A DNA stretch of 5,217 nt from contig JALGWA010000136.1 of assembly GCA_025774425.1 (NCBI GenBank), forward strand, positions 1-5,217. Reading direction: 5' to 3'. The DNA is from a bacterium (GTDB taxonomy: Bacteria; Arandabacterota; Arandabacteria; Arandabacterales; JALGWA01). The position numbers and the translations under genes were made by a program. How positions within the stretch are numbered: the first letter of the stretch is position 1; every line of letters starts with the position of its first letter. Under the pieces are notes generated by a model. That model was not told the DNA's origin. It made no database searches and saw only the letters and a program-made list of their open reading frames with translations. Shown piece after piece: positions 1-5,217 of this stretch.

Positions 1-1084
1 CATCGGAAATCCGCCTGATGGCGCTCCGGCCGCCGGGGTCACTATCCGTGTTCAACCTCTTCGATCGGCTCTTCGAGCCCTCTTCGCGCGTGTAGAGAGC
101 GTATTCCCCGCCCTTTCCGGTCCTGGACTCCCGGGCCGCGACGGCGTCCGCCGTGGCGCCTGCGCGCCGCTTGTACTTGACCTGGCTGGGATGCGTCCCT
201 CCGGTCGAACCCCCGCACCCGGAGCGGGAGTCGCAACAGCCAGCGCCGCACGTGCCCCACCAGGGGTCGCAATACGCACGGCAGGGCCGGTGGCATACGG
301 GCCTCCACCACCACGGGGAGCACCACGACCAGCCGCACGGATTCCAGTAGGGGTAGCACGCGCCTATCCCGACGACCACGTCCCAGCCGGCGCCCCGGCA
401 TCCGTCCCAGCACACGTTCCAGTACAAGCTCGAGCAGGGCCAGTACCAGGTATTCGGCCAGCACCAGCCGGTCCTGACGAAGTAGACGGGCCGTTCGACC
501 TCTTCGATGACATAGAAGTACGTGTAGTCCACCGAAACCGTCCCCGAGTTCAAGGCGTCCCAGCAGATGAACTCGTCGATGGTCTGCATCGCGACATAAG
601 GGTCGCCCGATATCCGCGGCGGCAGCGCCGGCCCCCAGTAGTCGGCGAACGACGACCAGGTCACCGTGCCCGCGTATCGCTCGTAGCCCGGGCAGCCCGG
701 CCAGTAGAGCCGCCTGAAGGGAGTCGTGGAAGCCAGGGCGCGTACATAGGCCACGCCCTTGGTGCCGTCTGCGCGGAAGCCGTCGTCCGCGCCGGTCACG
801 ATCCTGTAAGTGGTCCCCCCGGTGAGGAAGCCGTCGTCCCTGCAGTCATAGGGAAAGACCACCCTGATGTAGCCGTCGGGGTCTATGGAGTAGACGAGCA
901 CGTAGGCGTCACAGGACGTCTCTATGAAGACGTCGACGGCCTCGCCCCGATCGTAGATCTCGCCCTCGCCCCGGTCGACCCAGACATCTACAATCACCTC
1001 GGGCCCCATGACGGCGGCCGATGCGGCCGACGCCAGCGCCAGGATGGCGGCCGTTCCGGCCGCCGCTATCAACTTGCTGCGCAT
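1..1084 (-). CDS. Exported DUF4384 protein with a Cys/Trp-rich segment (3' partial, runs off left edge)
   Basis: An open frame of 361 codons starts with ATG at 1084 and has no stop before the window ends. Residues 1-23 form a clear type I signal peptide (MRSKL, a hydrophobic Ala/Leu core, cleavage probably after ASA at 21-23). A DUF4384 domain covers about 30-125: VDVWVDRGEGEIYDRGE (32-48), then DAYVLVYSIDPDGYIRVVFP (59-78) and GVAYVRALAS (110-119). DUF4384 is a beta-rich exported module found alone or fused to other domains; its precise role is unknown. Residues 207-290 are extraordinary, with 14 Cys and 15 Trp in 84 positions. A basic, charged tail follows (VKYKRRAGA at 302-310, SKSRSKRL at 337-344). 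Third-position GC stays very high through the Cys/Trp segment, so it is real coding and not a frameshift. The gene is third in the operon. The C-terminal length is unknown. Confidence 0.88.
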   Translation of the reverse strand, partial: MRSKLIAAAGTAAILALASAASAAVMGPEVIVDVWVDRGEGEIYDRGEAVDVFIETSCDAYVLVYSIDPDGYIRVVFPYDCRDDGFLTGGTTYRIVTGADDGFRADGTKGVAYVRALASTTPFRRLYWPGCPGYERYAGTVTWSSFADYWGPALPPRISGDPYVAMQTIDEFICWDALNSGTVSVDYTYFYVIEEVERPVYFVRTGWCWPNTWYWPCSSLYWNVCWDGCRGAGWDVVVGIGACYPYWNPCGWSWCSPWWWRPVCHRPCRAYCDPWWGTCGAGCCDSRSGCGGSTGGTHPSQVKYKRRAGATADAVAARESRTGKGGEYALYTREEGSKSRSKRLNTDSDPGGRSAIRRISD

Positions 1085-1088
1085 GCCC

Positions 1089-1098
1089 TCACCCCCTC
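1089..1098 (-). promoter_or_regulatory. Shine-Dalgarno of the DUF4384 gene, overlapping the previous stop
   Basis: The minus strand reads GAGGGGGTGA, four bases before the ATG at 1084. Its final TGA is also the stop codon of the FN3 lipoprotein gene. This fixes the start of the DUF4384 gene and suggests translational coupling. Confidence 0.6.
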
Positions 1099-1931
1099 AC
1101 GAGATCCCCGGCCGGCCTCCTCGGGCCGAGCTCGGTCGAGCCCCGCTGGACCTGGTAGGCCCAGTCGACCACGATGAAAGCCGGGGCCGTGGAAACGACC
1201 CGGACCTTGCCGTAGTATCCGGTCGAAGTCCGGAGCACGTACGTGTGCCCGGGTATGACCTCCACCCCGTCGCACGACGCCGACCAGCCTTGGGTCGGCG
1301 CCGTATCGACGTCGTCTATACTATAAGTATATCCGAAATCCTGGATAAAGTTAAGTATCCAGTAGGCATCCCGCAGTGGATAGATGCGCAGGCAGTCCCC
1401 GTCAGAGCCAAGCCTGTACTGGGCCATGGCGCTCTCGAAGTGAACCAGGACAATGTCGTCGTAGAGGTCCGGCAGTATGGCGATGGCCGATCGCTCCGGC
1501 CTGGACGCCGACGTGTACCACTTGAGATCCCAGCCCTCGGGCCGGGGCGTGTCGTCGACCGTCTCGTACGAGAGGTCGCTCTCATTGCCGCTCGCATCAT
1601 AGGCGTCGACGGCATAAAAGTAGGTTATGCCGTTTATCACGTCATAGTCCGTGAACTCGGTCGCCTCGTCGGCGGCCACATCGCCTATCCTGTGGTAGGG
1701 GCCGTCGGCGAGGTTGGAGCGGTACACGCCGTAACCCGCCAGATCGGCCTGGCGCACCGGGTTCCACACCACGATGACATAGCCGTCGGCCGTCACCGAC
1801 GATACGCCGGTCGGCACGGCCGGCGGGTCGGTGTCGATGCAGCAGTCGCCGCAACAGCCGATGTCACAACAAGTTTCACAACCCATGAGCCCGACGAGGA
1901 CGGCACACGCAAGAGCACATGCAGGCTTCAT
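1089..1931 (-). CDS. Fibronectin type III domain lipoprotein with a double-cysteine cluster
   Basis: A 280-residue protein. Its N-terminus has Lys, a hydrophobic stretch and a lipobox LMGC with the lipidated Cys at 18, so it is probably an outer-membrane or cell-surface lipoprotein. Directly after it comes CETCCDIGCCGDCC (18-31): six further Cys as three adjacent pairs. An FN3 domain covers about 35-128, with PPAVPTGVSSV, VVWNP, LAGYGVYRS and YFYAVDAYDASGNES. The remainder (about 133-280) is rich in Tyr, Trp and Asp and shows GHTYVLRTSTGYYGKVRV (228-245) followed by VVDWAYQ (254-260). I cannot assign it to a named family, though it looks like a beta-sandwich or HmuY-like arrangement. FN3 modules usually mediate protein or glycan contacts. 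The start overlaps the DUF3108 stop, and the next gene begins four bases after this stop. No enzyme motif is visible. Confidence 0.87.
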   Translation of the reverse strand: MKPACALACAVLVGLMGCETCCDIGCCGDCCIDTDPPAVPTGVSSVTADGYVIVVWNPVRQADLAGYGVYRSNLADGPYHRIGDVAADEATEFTDYDVINGITYFYAVDAYDASGNESDLSYETVDDTPRPEGWDLKWYTSASRPERSAIAILPDLYDDIVLVHFESAMAQYRLGSDGDCLRIYPLRDAYWILNFIQDFGYTYSIDDVDTAPTQGWSASCDGVEVIPGHTYVLRTSTGYYGKVRVVSTAPAFIVVDWAYQVQRGSTELGPRRPAGDLVRG

Positions 1932-2680
1932 GGCGTCTCACCCCCCGGAAGGAAGGCGCCGACGAGCTCCGCGACGAAGCTCCCGATGCGCGTGCTGCTC
2001 TTGACGAGCACGGGCACTTTCAGCGCGTCGTTCGTGATCCACATGACCAGTCGCCCCGTCTTTCCGAAAACCCCTTCCTCTATATCCGGTTCGATGACCA
2101 GGCAGTCGAAACTGCCGGCGGGGGTGGTCACTTCCTCCTCCCCGATAACTTTGACACGCGCCCGGTAAACCCGGCCGCCCTCGAAGGCCTCGAAGTCGAC
2201 CTCGTCGCCGACCCGGAGGTCCCTCGCGCGGACGTAGTACAGGGCGGAGAGAACGTCCGGCGTCCCGGGCTCCGGGCCCGGACGTCGCTCCCCGTCCCGC
2301 ACCGTGCGCTCTTCGGGGGTGAAGACCACGTGCCTTTCGAATGGACCTTCCCTCAGGTCCTTCTCAAAACGCCGAAGATGGTAAGTGTCGGCATCGAGTT
2401 CCGCCGTGACCCTGTCGTCGACTTCGAAGAAGACCGAGACCAGATCGTTCGAGCGGGCGACCGAAGTGATACGGTAAAGGCCCCCTCCCGGCCTCTCATG
2501 GAACTCGACCGTGAGGCGCGCATGCCCGGCCGGGATCGCGCCGTAGCGGATACTGTACTCGAGGCTCTCGCCGGGTATGAGAAGCGGAACATCGCCCGCG
2601 GCCGCGGCGGCCCCATGTGCGAGCAGACATGCGAGGAGAGCCGGAGCCGCCCGACCGACCGTCTCGTACCATGCAGCCAA
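1928..2680 (-). CDS. Exported DUF3108 domain protein
   Basis: A 250-residue protein read from a TTG start. Residues 1-28 look like a type I signal peptide: a short N-region with one Arg, a hydrophobic stretch APALLACLLA and an Ala run ending near AAAAG, so it should act in the periplasm or outer envelope. The mature part matches the DUF3108 pattern: PGESLEYSIRYGAIPAGHA (36-54), then LYRITSVARSNDLVSVFFEVDD (starting 68), RRFEKDLREG (103-112), VVFTPEE (118-124), DVLSALYYVRARDLRVGDE (142-160), TPAGSFDCLVIEPD (186-199) and GRLVMWITND (209-218). The family is beta-rich and its biochemical role is unknown to me. It is the first gene behind the sigma-54 promoter. Its stop codon overlaps the next start as ATGA, which indicates translational coupling. 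An LLAC at 15-18 resembles a lipobox but leaves almost no hydrophobic region before it, so I do not call a lipoprotein. Confidence 0.88.
   Translation of the reverse strand: MAAWYETVGRAAPALLACLLAHGAAAAAGDVPLLIPGESLEYSIRYGAIPAGHARLTVEFHERPGGGLYRITSVARSNDLVSVFFEVDDRVTAELDADTYHLRRFEKDLREGPFERHVVFTPEERTVRDGERRPGPEPGTPDVLSALYYVRARDLRVGDEVDFEAFEGGRVYRARVKVIGEEEVTTPAGSFDCLVIEPDIEEGVFGKTGRLVMWITNDALKVPVLVKSSTRIGSFVAELVGAFLPGGETP
1937..1946 (-). promoter_or_regulatory. Shine-Dalgarno of the FN3 lipoprotein gene
   Basis: The minus strand reads GGGGGGTGAG inside the last codons of the DUF3108 gene. The GGTGA core matches the 16S rRNA end, and its A is six bases before the ATG at 1931. It supports that start and the coupled reading of the ATGA overlap. 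Confidence 0.6.
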
Positions 2681-2685
2681 CCGGC

Positions 2686-2694
2686 TCACCTCCT
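2686..2694 (-). promoter_or_regulatory. Perfect Shine-Dalgarno that selects a TTG start
   Basis: The minus strand reads AGGAGGTGA, fully complementary to the 3' end of bacterial 16S rRNA. It ends five bases before the TTG at 2680-2678. This spacing argues for initiation at that TTG and against the in-frame GTG at 2689-2687, which lies inside the motif, and against the ATG at 2917, which lies upstream of the predicted promoter. Confidence 0.8.
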
Positions 2695-2732
2695 CATTCT
2701 GCTCGGTTTCCTCCGACCACCCGGGACAACAA

Positions 2733-2748
2733 AGCAAAGCCCATGCCA
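2733..2748 (-). promoter_or_regulatory. Sigma-54 (-24/-12) promoter for the DUF3108 operon
   Basis: The minus strand reads TGGCATG-GGCT-TTGCT. This matches the sigma-54 consensus TGGCACG-N4-TTGCW at every fixed position except one (T for C). The essential GG (2747-2746) and GC (2735-2734) are at the required spacing. The predicted transcription start is near 2722, giving a leader of about 42 bases that ends in the strong Shine-Dalgarno at 2694-2686 and the TTG start at 2680. The site lies in the only sizeable intergenic gap of the window and points at the three-gene envelope operon. An NtrC-family activator gene lies immediately upstream of rlmI. No sigma-70-like pair of hexamers stands out in this GC-rich gap. 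A chance match cannot be excluded, but the position and orientation are what a functional site would show. Confidence 0.72.
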
Positions 2749-2831
2749 CAAGAAGGTGGGCGGGCGGCGGGACGGGCCCGGCACGGCAGCCCCGGACCAT
2801 CTGCAGCAGAATCACCGGCTTAGACGGCGGG

Positions 2832-2848
2832 CGGCGGCGCAACCGCCG
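2832..2848 (-). repeat. GC-rich inverted repeat in the rlmI-DUF3108 gap
   Basis: The minus strand reads CGGCGG TTGCG CCGCCG, a perfect 6-5-6 dyad in very GC-rich sequence. It sits between the TGTGTC dyad and the sigma-54 promoter, centred about 118 bases upstream of the predicted start site. No T-run follows, so a simple intrinsic terminator for rlmI is not supported. In such low-complexity GC sequence a dyad of this size may be chance. It could be a weak RNA hairpin or a second protein-binding site. Confidence 0.25.
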
Positions 2849-2884
2849 GGGCGCACATGAAGGCCACGGCCGCCGGAGGCGCCG

Positions 2885-2907
2885 CGATGTGTCGATGAGA
2901 CACAATC
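2885..2907 (-). promoter_or_regulatory. Candidate activator-binding dyad (TGTGTC-N5-GACACA)
   Basis: A perfect 6-5-6 inverted repeat, TGTGTC TCATC GACACA, occupies 2888-2904 on the minus strand. It can be lengthened by two pairs with one bulged base. Its centre (2896) lies about 174 bases upstream of the start site predicted from the sigma-54 promoter at 2733-2748. NtrC-type activators bind dyads of this general shape 80-200 bases upstream of their promoters. A further half-site-like CGATGT lies at 2919-2914 and pairs with ACATCG at 2890-2885. Only one clear copy is seen, whereas such activators often use two, and the repeat could instead form an RNA hairpin after rlmI. No U-tract follows, so it is not a standard terminator. 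Its role is inferred from position and shape. Confidence 0.4.
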
Positions 2908-2933
2908 CTGTGGACATCGGGAACGCAGCGGGC

Positions 2934-4118
2934 CTACTCGACCCTCAGGGTCACGCACTTGAGATAGTCGGTCTCGGGCGCCCCTAGGAGCGATGGATGA
3001 TCTTCTGGCTGGCCGCCGATCCGCATGACGGAGGCGCGCTTCTTGACGAGGGTCGCCGTGTGTCTCAGCATCTCCATGAAGCGCTCGCGCGTCATGTGGT
3101 GGGAACACGAGCAGGTGACGAGGATGCCGCCCGGCCTGAGAAGCCCCATGGCCGTCTTGTTGATGTGTATGTAACCTCTCATGGCGCCGGCCACCTGCTT
3201 GCGCGTGCGCGCGAGCGAAGGGGGGTCCAGGATTATGATGTCGTACTTCTCCCCGGCGCGGCCGAGCGTCGGGAGGTAGTCGAAGACATCGGCGGCGACG
3301 AAATCCACGCCGGCGGCGAGGGCGTTTCTCTCGGCATTGGCCCGGGCCAGGCCGAGCGCCGCCTCCGAGGAGTCCACACCGGTCACCCCGCCCGCCCCGC
3401 CGGCCGCGCACATGCACGACCACGCCCCGGAATAGCAGAAGCAGTCGAGCACGCGCATGCCGGGAACATACGGGAGGATGGACTTGCGGTTGTCGCGCTG
3501 GTCGATATAGAAACCCGTCTTCTGGCCGGCGGCCAGATCGACCTCGAACTCGAGGCCACCCTCGCGCACGACGACCGCGGCGGCGTCCCCCTCGACGGGC
3601 GTCCGGGCCGGCGGCGAGCCGTCCAGACGCGCCGCGCCCGATGCGTCCCTCCACAGCACGGCGCGCGGCTTCGCGAGCCGGGCGACGGCGGCCGCGATCG
3701 CGGCTGTCATGTCGTCCCTCTTCCAACCGGGAATCTTGGGCTGGACGACCACGGTATCACCGTAGCGGTCCATGACCAGGCCGGGCATGTAGTCGCCCTC
3801 GGCGTTGACGAGGCGCACGCAGTCGAAAGCCAGGGGCCGGCGGCGCTCGAAGGCCGCCGCGAGGAGGCGCGTGACGTCGGAAGCGGAGAACACGCTCGCG
3901 GCGCCGCGCGTCAAGAGCCTCACGGCTATCTGTGAGTCGCCGTCGAAGAAGCCCGTGCCCAGCTTGCGGCCCCTGTCGTCCTCGACCCATACCACGGCGC
4001 CGCCGGGCGGGGCCCCTTCGATGCGCGCCACCTCGTTGGCGTACACCCACACGTGACCGCGGCGTATGCGCTCGTCCTCCGTGGGCTTGAGTCTGACGCT
4101 GCCTTCGGCCTCCGGCAT
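2934..4118 (-). CDS. rlmI: RlmI-family class I SAM-dependent rRNA (cytosine-5) methyltransferase
   Basis: This is a cytoplasmic RNA methyltransferase of the COG1092/RlmI family; the E. coli member makes m5C1962 in 23S rRNA and has a similar length. Numbering is from the ATG at 4118 (394 aa). A PUA domain covers about 7-83 (RLKPTEDERIRRGHVWVYANE at its start). A linker domain carries YMPGLVMDRYGD (110-121). The Rossmann domain has GQKTGFYIDQRDNR (198-211), SAM motif I VLDCFCYSGAWSC (223-235), acidic GVDSS (247-251), LDPPS (297-301) and TCSCSHHM (335-342), which contains the candidate catalytic Cys. No key motif is missing. A GTG at 4124 is an alternative start: it would overlap the upstream TGA as GTGA and add two residues. 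I prefer the ATG, which has a weak GAG Shine-Dalgarno five bases upstream. Either way it is probably translated together with the activator gene. Target specificity within the family is not certain. Confidence 0.93.
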   Translation of the reverse strand: MPEAEGSVRLKPTEDERIRRGHVWVYANEVARIEGAPPGGAVVWVEDDRGRKLGTGFFDGDSQIAVRLLTRGAASVFSASDVTRLLAAAFERRRPLAFDCVRLVNAEGDYMPGLVMDRYGDTVVVQPKIPGWKRDDMTAAIAAAVARLAKPRAVLWRDASGAARLDGSPPARTPVEGDAAAVVVREGGLEFEVDLAAGQKTGFYIDQRDNRKSILPYVPGMRVLDCFCYSGAWSCMCAAGGAGGVTGVDSSEAALGLARANAERNALAAGVDFVAADVFDYLPTLGRAGEKYDIIILDPPSLARTRKQVAGAMRGYIHINKTAMGLLRPGGILVTCSCSHHMTRERFMEMLRHTATLVKKRASVMRIGGQPEDHPSLLGAPETDYLKCVTLRVE

Positions 4119-4120
4119 GG

Positions 4121-5217
4121 TCACTCTTTTTCAGGCGGGTTGATACCCAGGGCACTCATCTTCTTGTACAGGCTGCTCCGCTGCATGCCCAGCCGCTCGG
4201 CCGTCCTCGAGATGTTCCAGCGGTTGGCCGCCAGGTGCTTCTCGAGAAAGGCCTTTTCCGAAGATCTGCGGAACTCGTCATACGTGGGCGCCTCGAGGAA
4301 GCGCTCGGGGCCCGCCGCGACGGCGGCCTCGAGCGGAGGCAGGTCGGAGGGAGTGATCACGTCCCCGGCCGAGGTTATCACCATGCGCTCCATTATGTTC
4401 CTGAGCTCGCGCACGTTCCCCGGCCACGAGTAGCCCTCCAGCGCCCGCAGCACCTCCGGGGCCACGCTCTTGGGCTTGAGGCCGTACGTGTCGCAGAAGA
4501 TCCTGGTGAAATGCTCGGCGAGGAGGCGTATGTCGTCCCTGCGCTCCCTCAAGGGGGGGATGTTCATGGTCACGGTGTTCAGCCTGAAATAGAGGTCCTC
4601 CCGGAACTCGCCCTTGGCTATGAGGTCGGGAATGTTCTTGTTGGTCGCGGCGATGACGCGGACGTCCACCCGCAGGGTCTCGGTGCCGCCGACGCGCTCG
4701 AACTCCTGCTCCTCGAGCACTCTCAGCACCTTGGCCTGCACGCGCGGGCTCATGTCGCCGATCTCGTCGAGGAATATGGTGCCGCCGTCGGCGAGCTCGA
4801 ACTTGCCCGGCTTGAGCGTCGACGCCCCGGTGAAGGCGCCCTTCTCATGGCCCATGAGCTCGCTCTCTATGAGGTCGTCGGGTATGGCGGCGCAGCTGAC
4901 CTCGACGAAGCGCTCGCCGGCCCTGTCCGAACGCCTGTGAATGAGCCTCGCGACTACGCCCTTGCCCACGCCGTTCTCCCCGAGCAGGAGTATGCTGGCC
5001 CGGGTGGGGGCCAACTTGTCGATGTCCCGCTTGAGATTCCCGATCGCCTCGCTGCCGCCGACCAGCTCGAAGCCCTTGCACAGCTCCTTCTCGAGCGACG
5101 CCTTCTCGGCGGCGAGCCTGCCGGCCGAGACGGCGTTCCTCAAGGTCAAGAGCACCCTGTCCCTGTCCAGGGGCTTCTCGAGGAAATCGAAGGCGCCGAG
5201 CTTGGTCGCCTCCACGG
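4121..5217 (-). CDS. NtrC-family sigma-54-dependent response regulator (5' partial, runs off right edge)
   Basis: This is a cytoplasmic enhancer-binding activator that would use ATP hydrolysis to open sigma-54 RNA polymerase promoters. Numbering starts at the codon at 5215, a GTG that is probably an internal Val. Residues 1-29 are the end of a receiver domain ([15 protein letters not shown], with the conserved Lys of the KP motif at 14). The AAA+ domain covers about 51-280: Walker A GENGVGKG (79-86), the sigma-54 contact loop GAFTGA (126-131), Walker [11 protein letters not shown] (145-154), the REDLYFRLN region with its arginines (205-213) and WPGNVREL (264-271). A Fis-type helix-turn-helix lies at about 323-358, ending [12 protein letters not shown]. 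The phosphorylated Asp and roughly 90-100 N-terminal residues lie outside the window. Walker A ends in Gly where many relatives have Glu, but the ATP-binding Lys is kept. The receiver end and HTH resemble NtrX/AtoC-type regulators; the stimulus is unknown. The stop codon touches the next gene. Confidence 0.95.
   Translation of the reverse strand, partial: VEATKLGAFDFLEKPLDRDRVLLTLRNAVSAGRLAAEKASLEKELCKGFELVGGSEAIGNLKRDIDKLAPTRASILLLGENGVGKGVVARLIHRRSDRAGERFVEVSCAAIPDDLIESELMGHEKGAFTGASTLKPGKFELADGGTIFLDEIGDMSPRVQAKVLRVLEEQEFERVGGTETLRVDVRVIAATNKNIPDLIAKGEFREDLYFRLNTVTMNIPPLRERRDDIRLLAEHFTRIFCDTYGLKPKSVAPEVLRALEGYSWPGNVRELRNIMERMVITSAGDVITPSDLPPLEAAVAAGPERFLEAPTYDEFRRSSEKAFLEKHLAANRWNISRTAERLGMQRSSLYKKMSALGINPPEKE

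Noticed and set aside
42..464. Minus-strand frame of 140 codons in another phase, overlapping the DUF4384 gene
   Set aside because: It is shifted relative to the DUF4384 frame, has lower third-position GC, no signal peptide or ribosome-binding site of its own, and a Leu/Arg-rich composition.
215..466. Frameshift or assembly error creating the Cys/Trp-rich segment
   Set aside because: The frame is continuous from the DUF4384 domain to the charged tail, and third-position G/C stays above that of the competing frame throughout.
2625..2640. Lipobox LLAC in the DUF3108 protein
   Set aside because: The hydrophobic region before the Cys would be only about four residues, while hydrophobic Ala/Leu sequence continues after it; a type I signal peptide fits better.
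2832..2848. Rho-independent terminator for rlmI
   Set aside because: A six-pair GC stem exists but is followed by GC-rich sequence without a T-run; the hairpin at 2888-2904 likewise lacks one.
191..2860. Long plus-strand open frames (191-1177, 1008-2168, 1919-2860)
   Set aside because: They lie antisense to the operon genes. Their translations are Arg/Pro/Gly/Ala-rich with no family features, and the high-GC third positions of the minus-strand genes remove stops from the opposite strand.
2681..2917. N-terminal extension of the DUF3108 protein to ATG 2917
   Set aside because: It would cross the sigma-54 promoter and GC-rich dyad, the translation is Arg/Pro-rich, and a perfect Shine-Dalgarno with a signal peptide marks the TTG at 2680.
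2997..3935. Plus-strand open frame of 312 codons opposite rlmI
   Set aside because: It is antisense to a gene with all RlmI-family motifs intact; the translation shows no domain and many His/Arg/Gly runs typical of a shadow frame.
5213..5215. GTG at 5215 as the true start of the activator
   Set aside because: It falls inside the receiver domain just before the conserved GAFDFLEKP motif, so the gene must begin beyond the right edge.

Overview
The window reads as one chromosome piece from a high-GC, Gram-negative-type bacterium. All five genes lie on the minus strand, so transcription runs from high to low coordinates. Third codon positions are strongly G/C-rich, yet Ile ATA and Arg AGG codons are common in every gene. 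An exported lipoprotein with an FN3 domain, a DUF4384 protein and a DUF3108 protein fit uncultured FCB-type phyla (for example the Krumholzibacteriota or Eisenbacteria neighbourhood) or a deltaproteobacterial relative. That placement is inference and weak. I see no sign of mobile DNA, CRISPR, tRNA or rRNA, and codon use is even across the window.

Layout in transcription order. (1) 5217-4121: the C-terminal three quarters of an NtrC-family sigma-54 activator, cut by the right edge. (2) 4118-2934: an RlmI-family rRNA methyltransferase that starts just after, or overlaps, the activator's stop codon. (3) 2933-2681: a 253-base gap holding a near-consensus sigma-54 (-24/-12) promoter, a TGTGTC-N5-GACACA dyad about 174 bases upstream of the predicted start site, and a perfect Shine-Dalgarno in front of a TTG codon. 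(4) 2680-1928: an exported DUF3108 protein. (5) 1931-1089: an FN3-domain lipoprotein with a double-cysteine cluster after its lipobox, overlapping gene 4 by four bases. (6) 1084-1: an exported DUF4384 protein with an extreme Cys/Trp-rich segment. It starts four bases after gene 5 stops and stays open off the left edge.

The most interesting reading is a candidate regulatory circuit. A sigma-54 activator gene sits two genes upstream of a sigma-54-type promoter that appears to drive a compact three-gene envelope operon (DUF3108, FN3 lipoprotein, DUF4384). Two of these three exported proteins carry dense cysteine clusters, which suggests disulfide-rich or metal-binding surface proteins. The promoter and gene order are seen directly in the sequence. 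The link between this particular activator and this promoter, and any function of the cassette, are inference.
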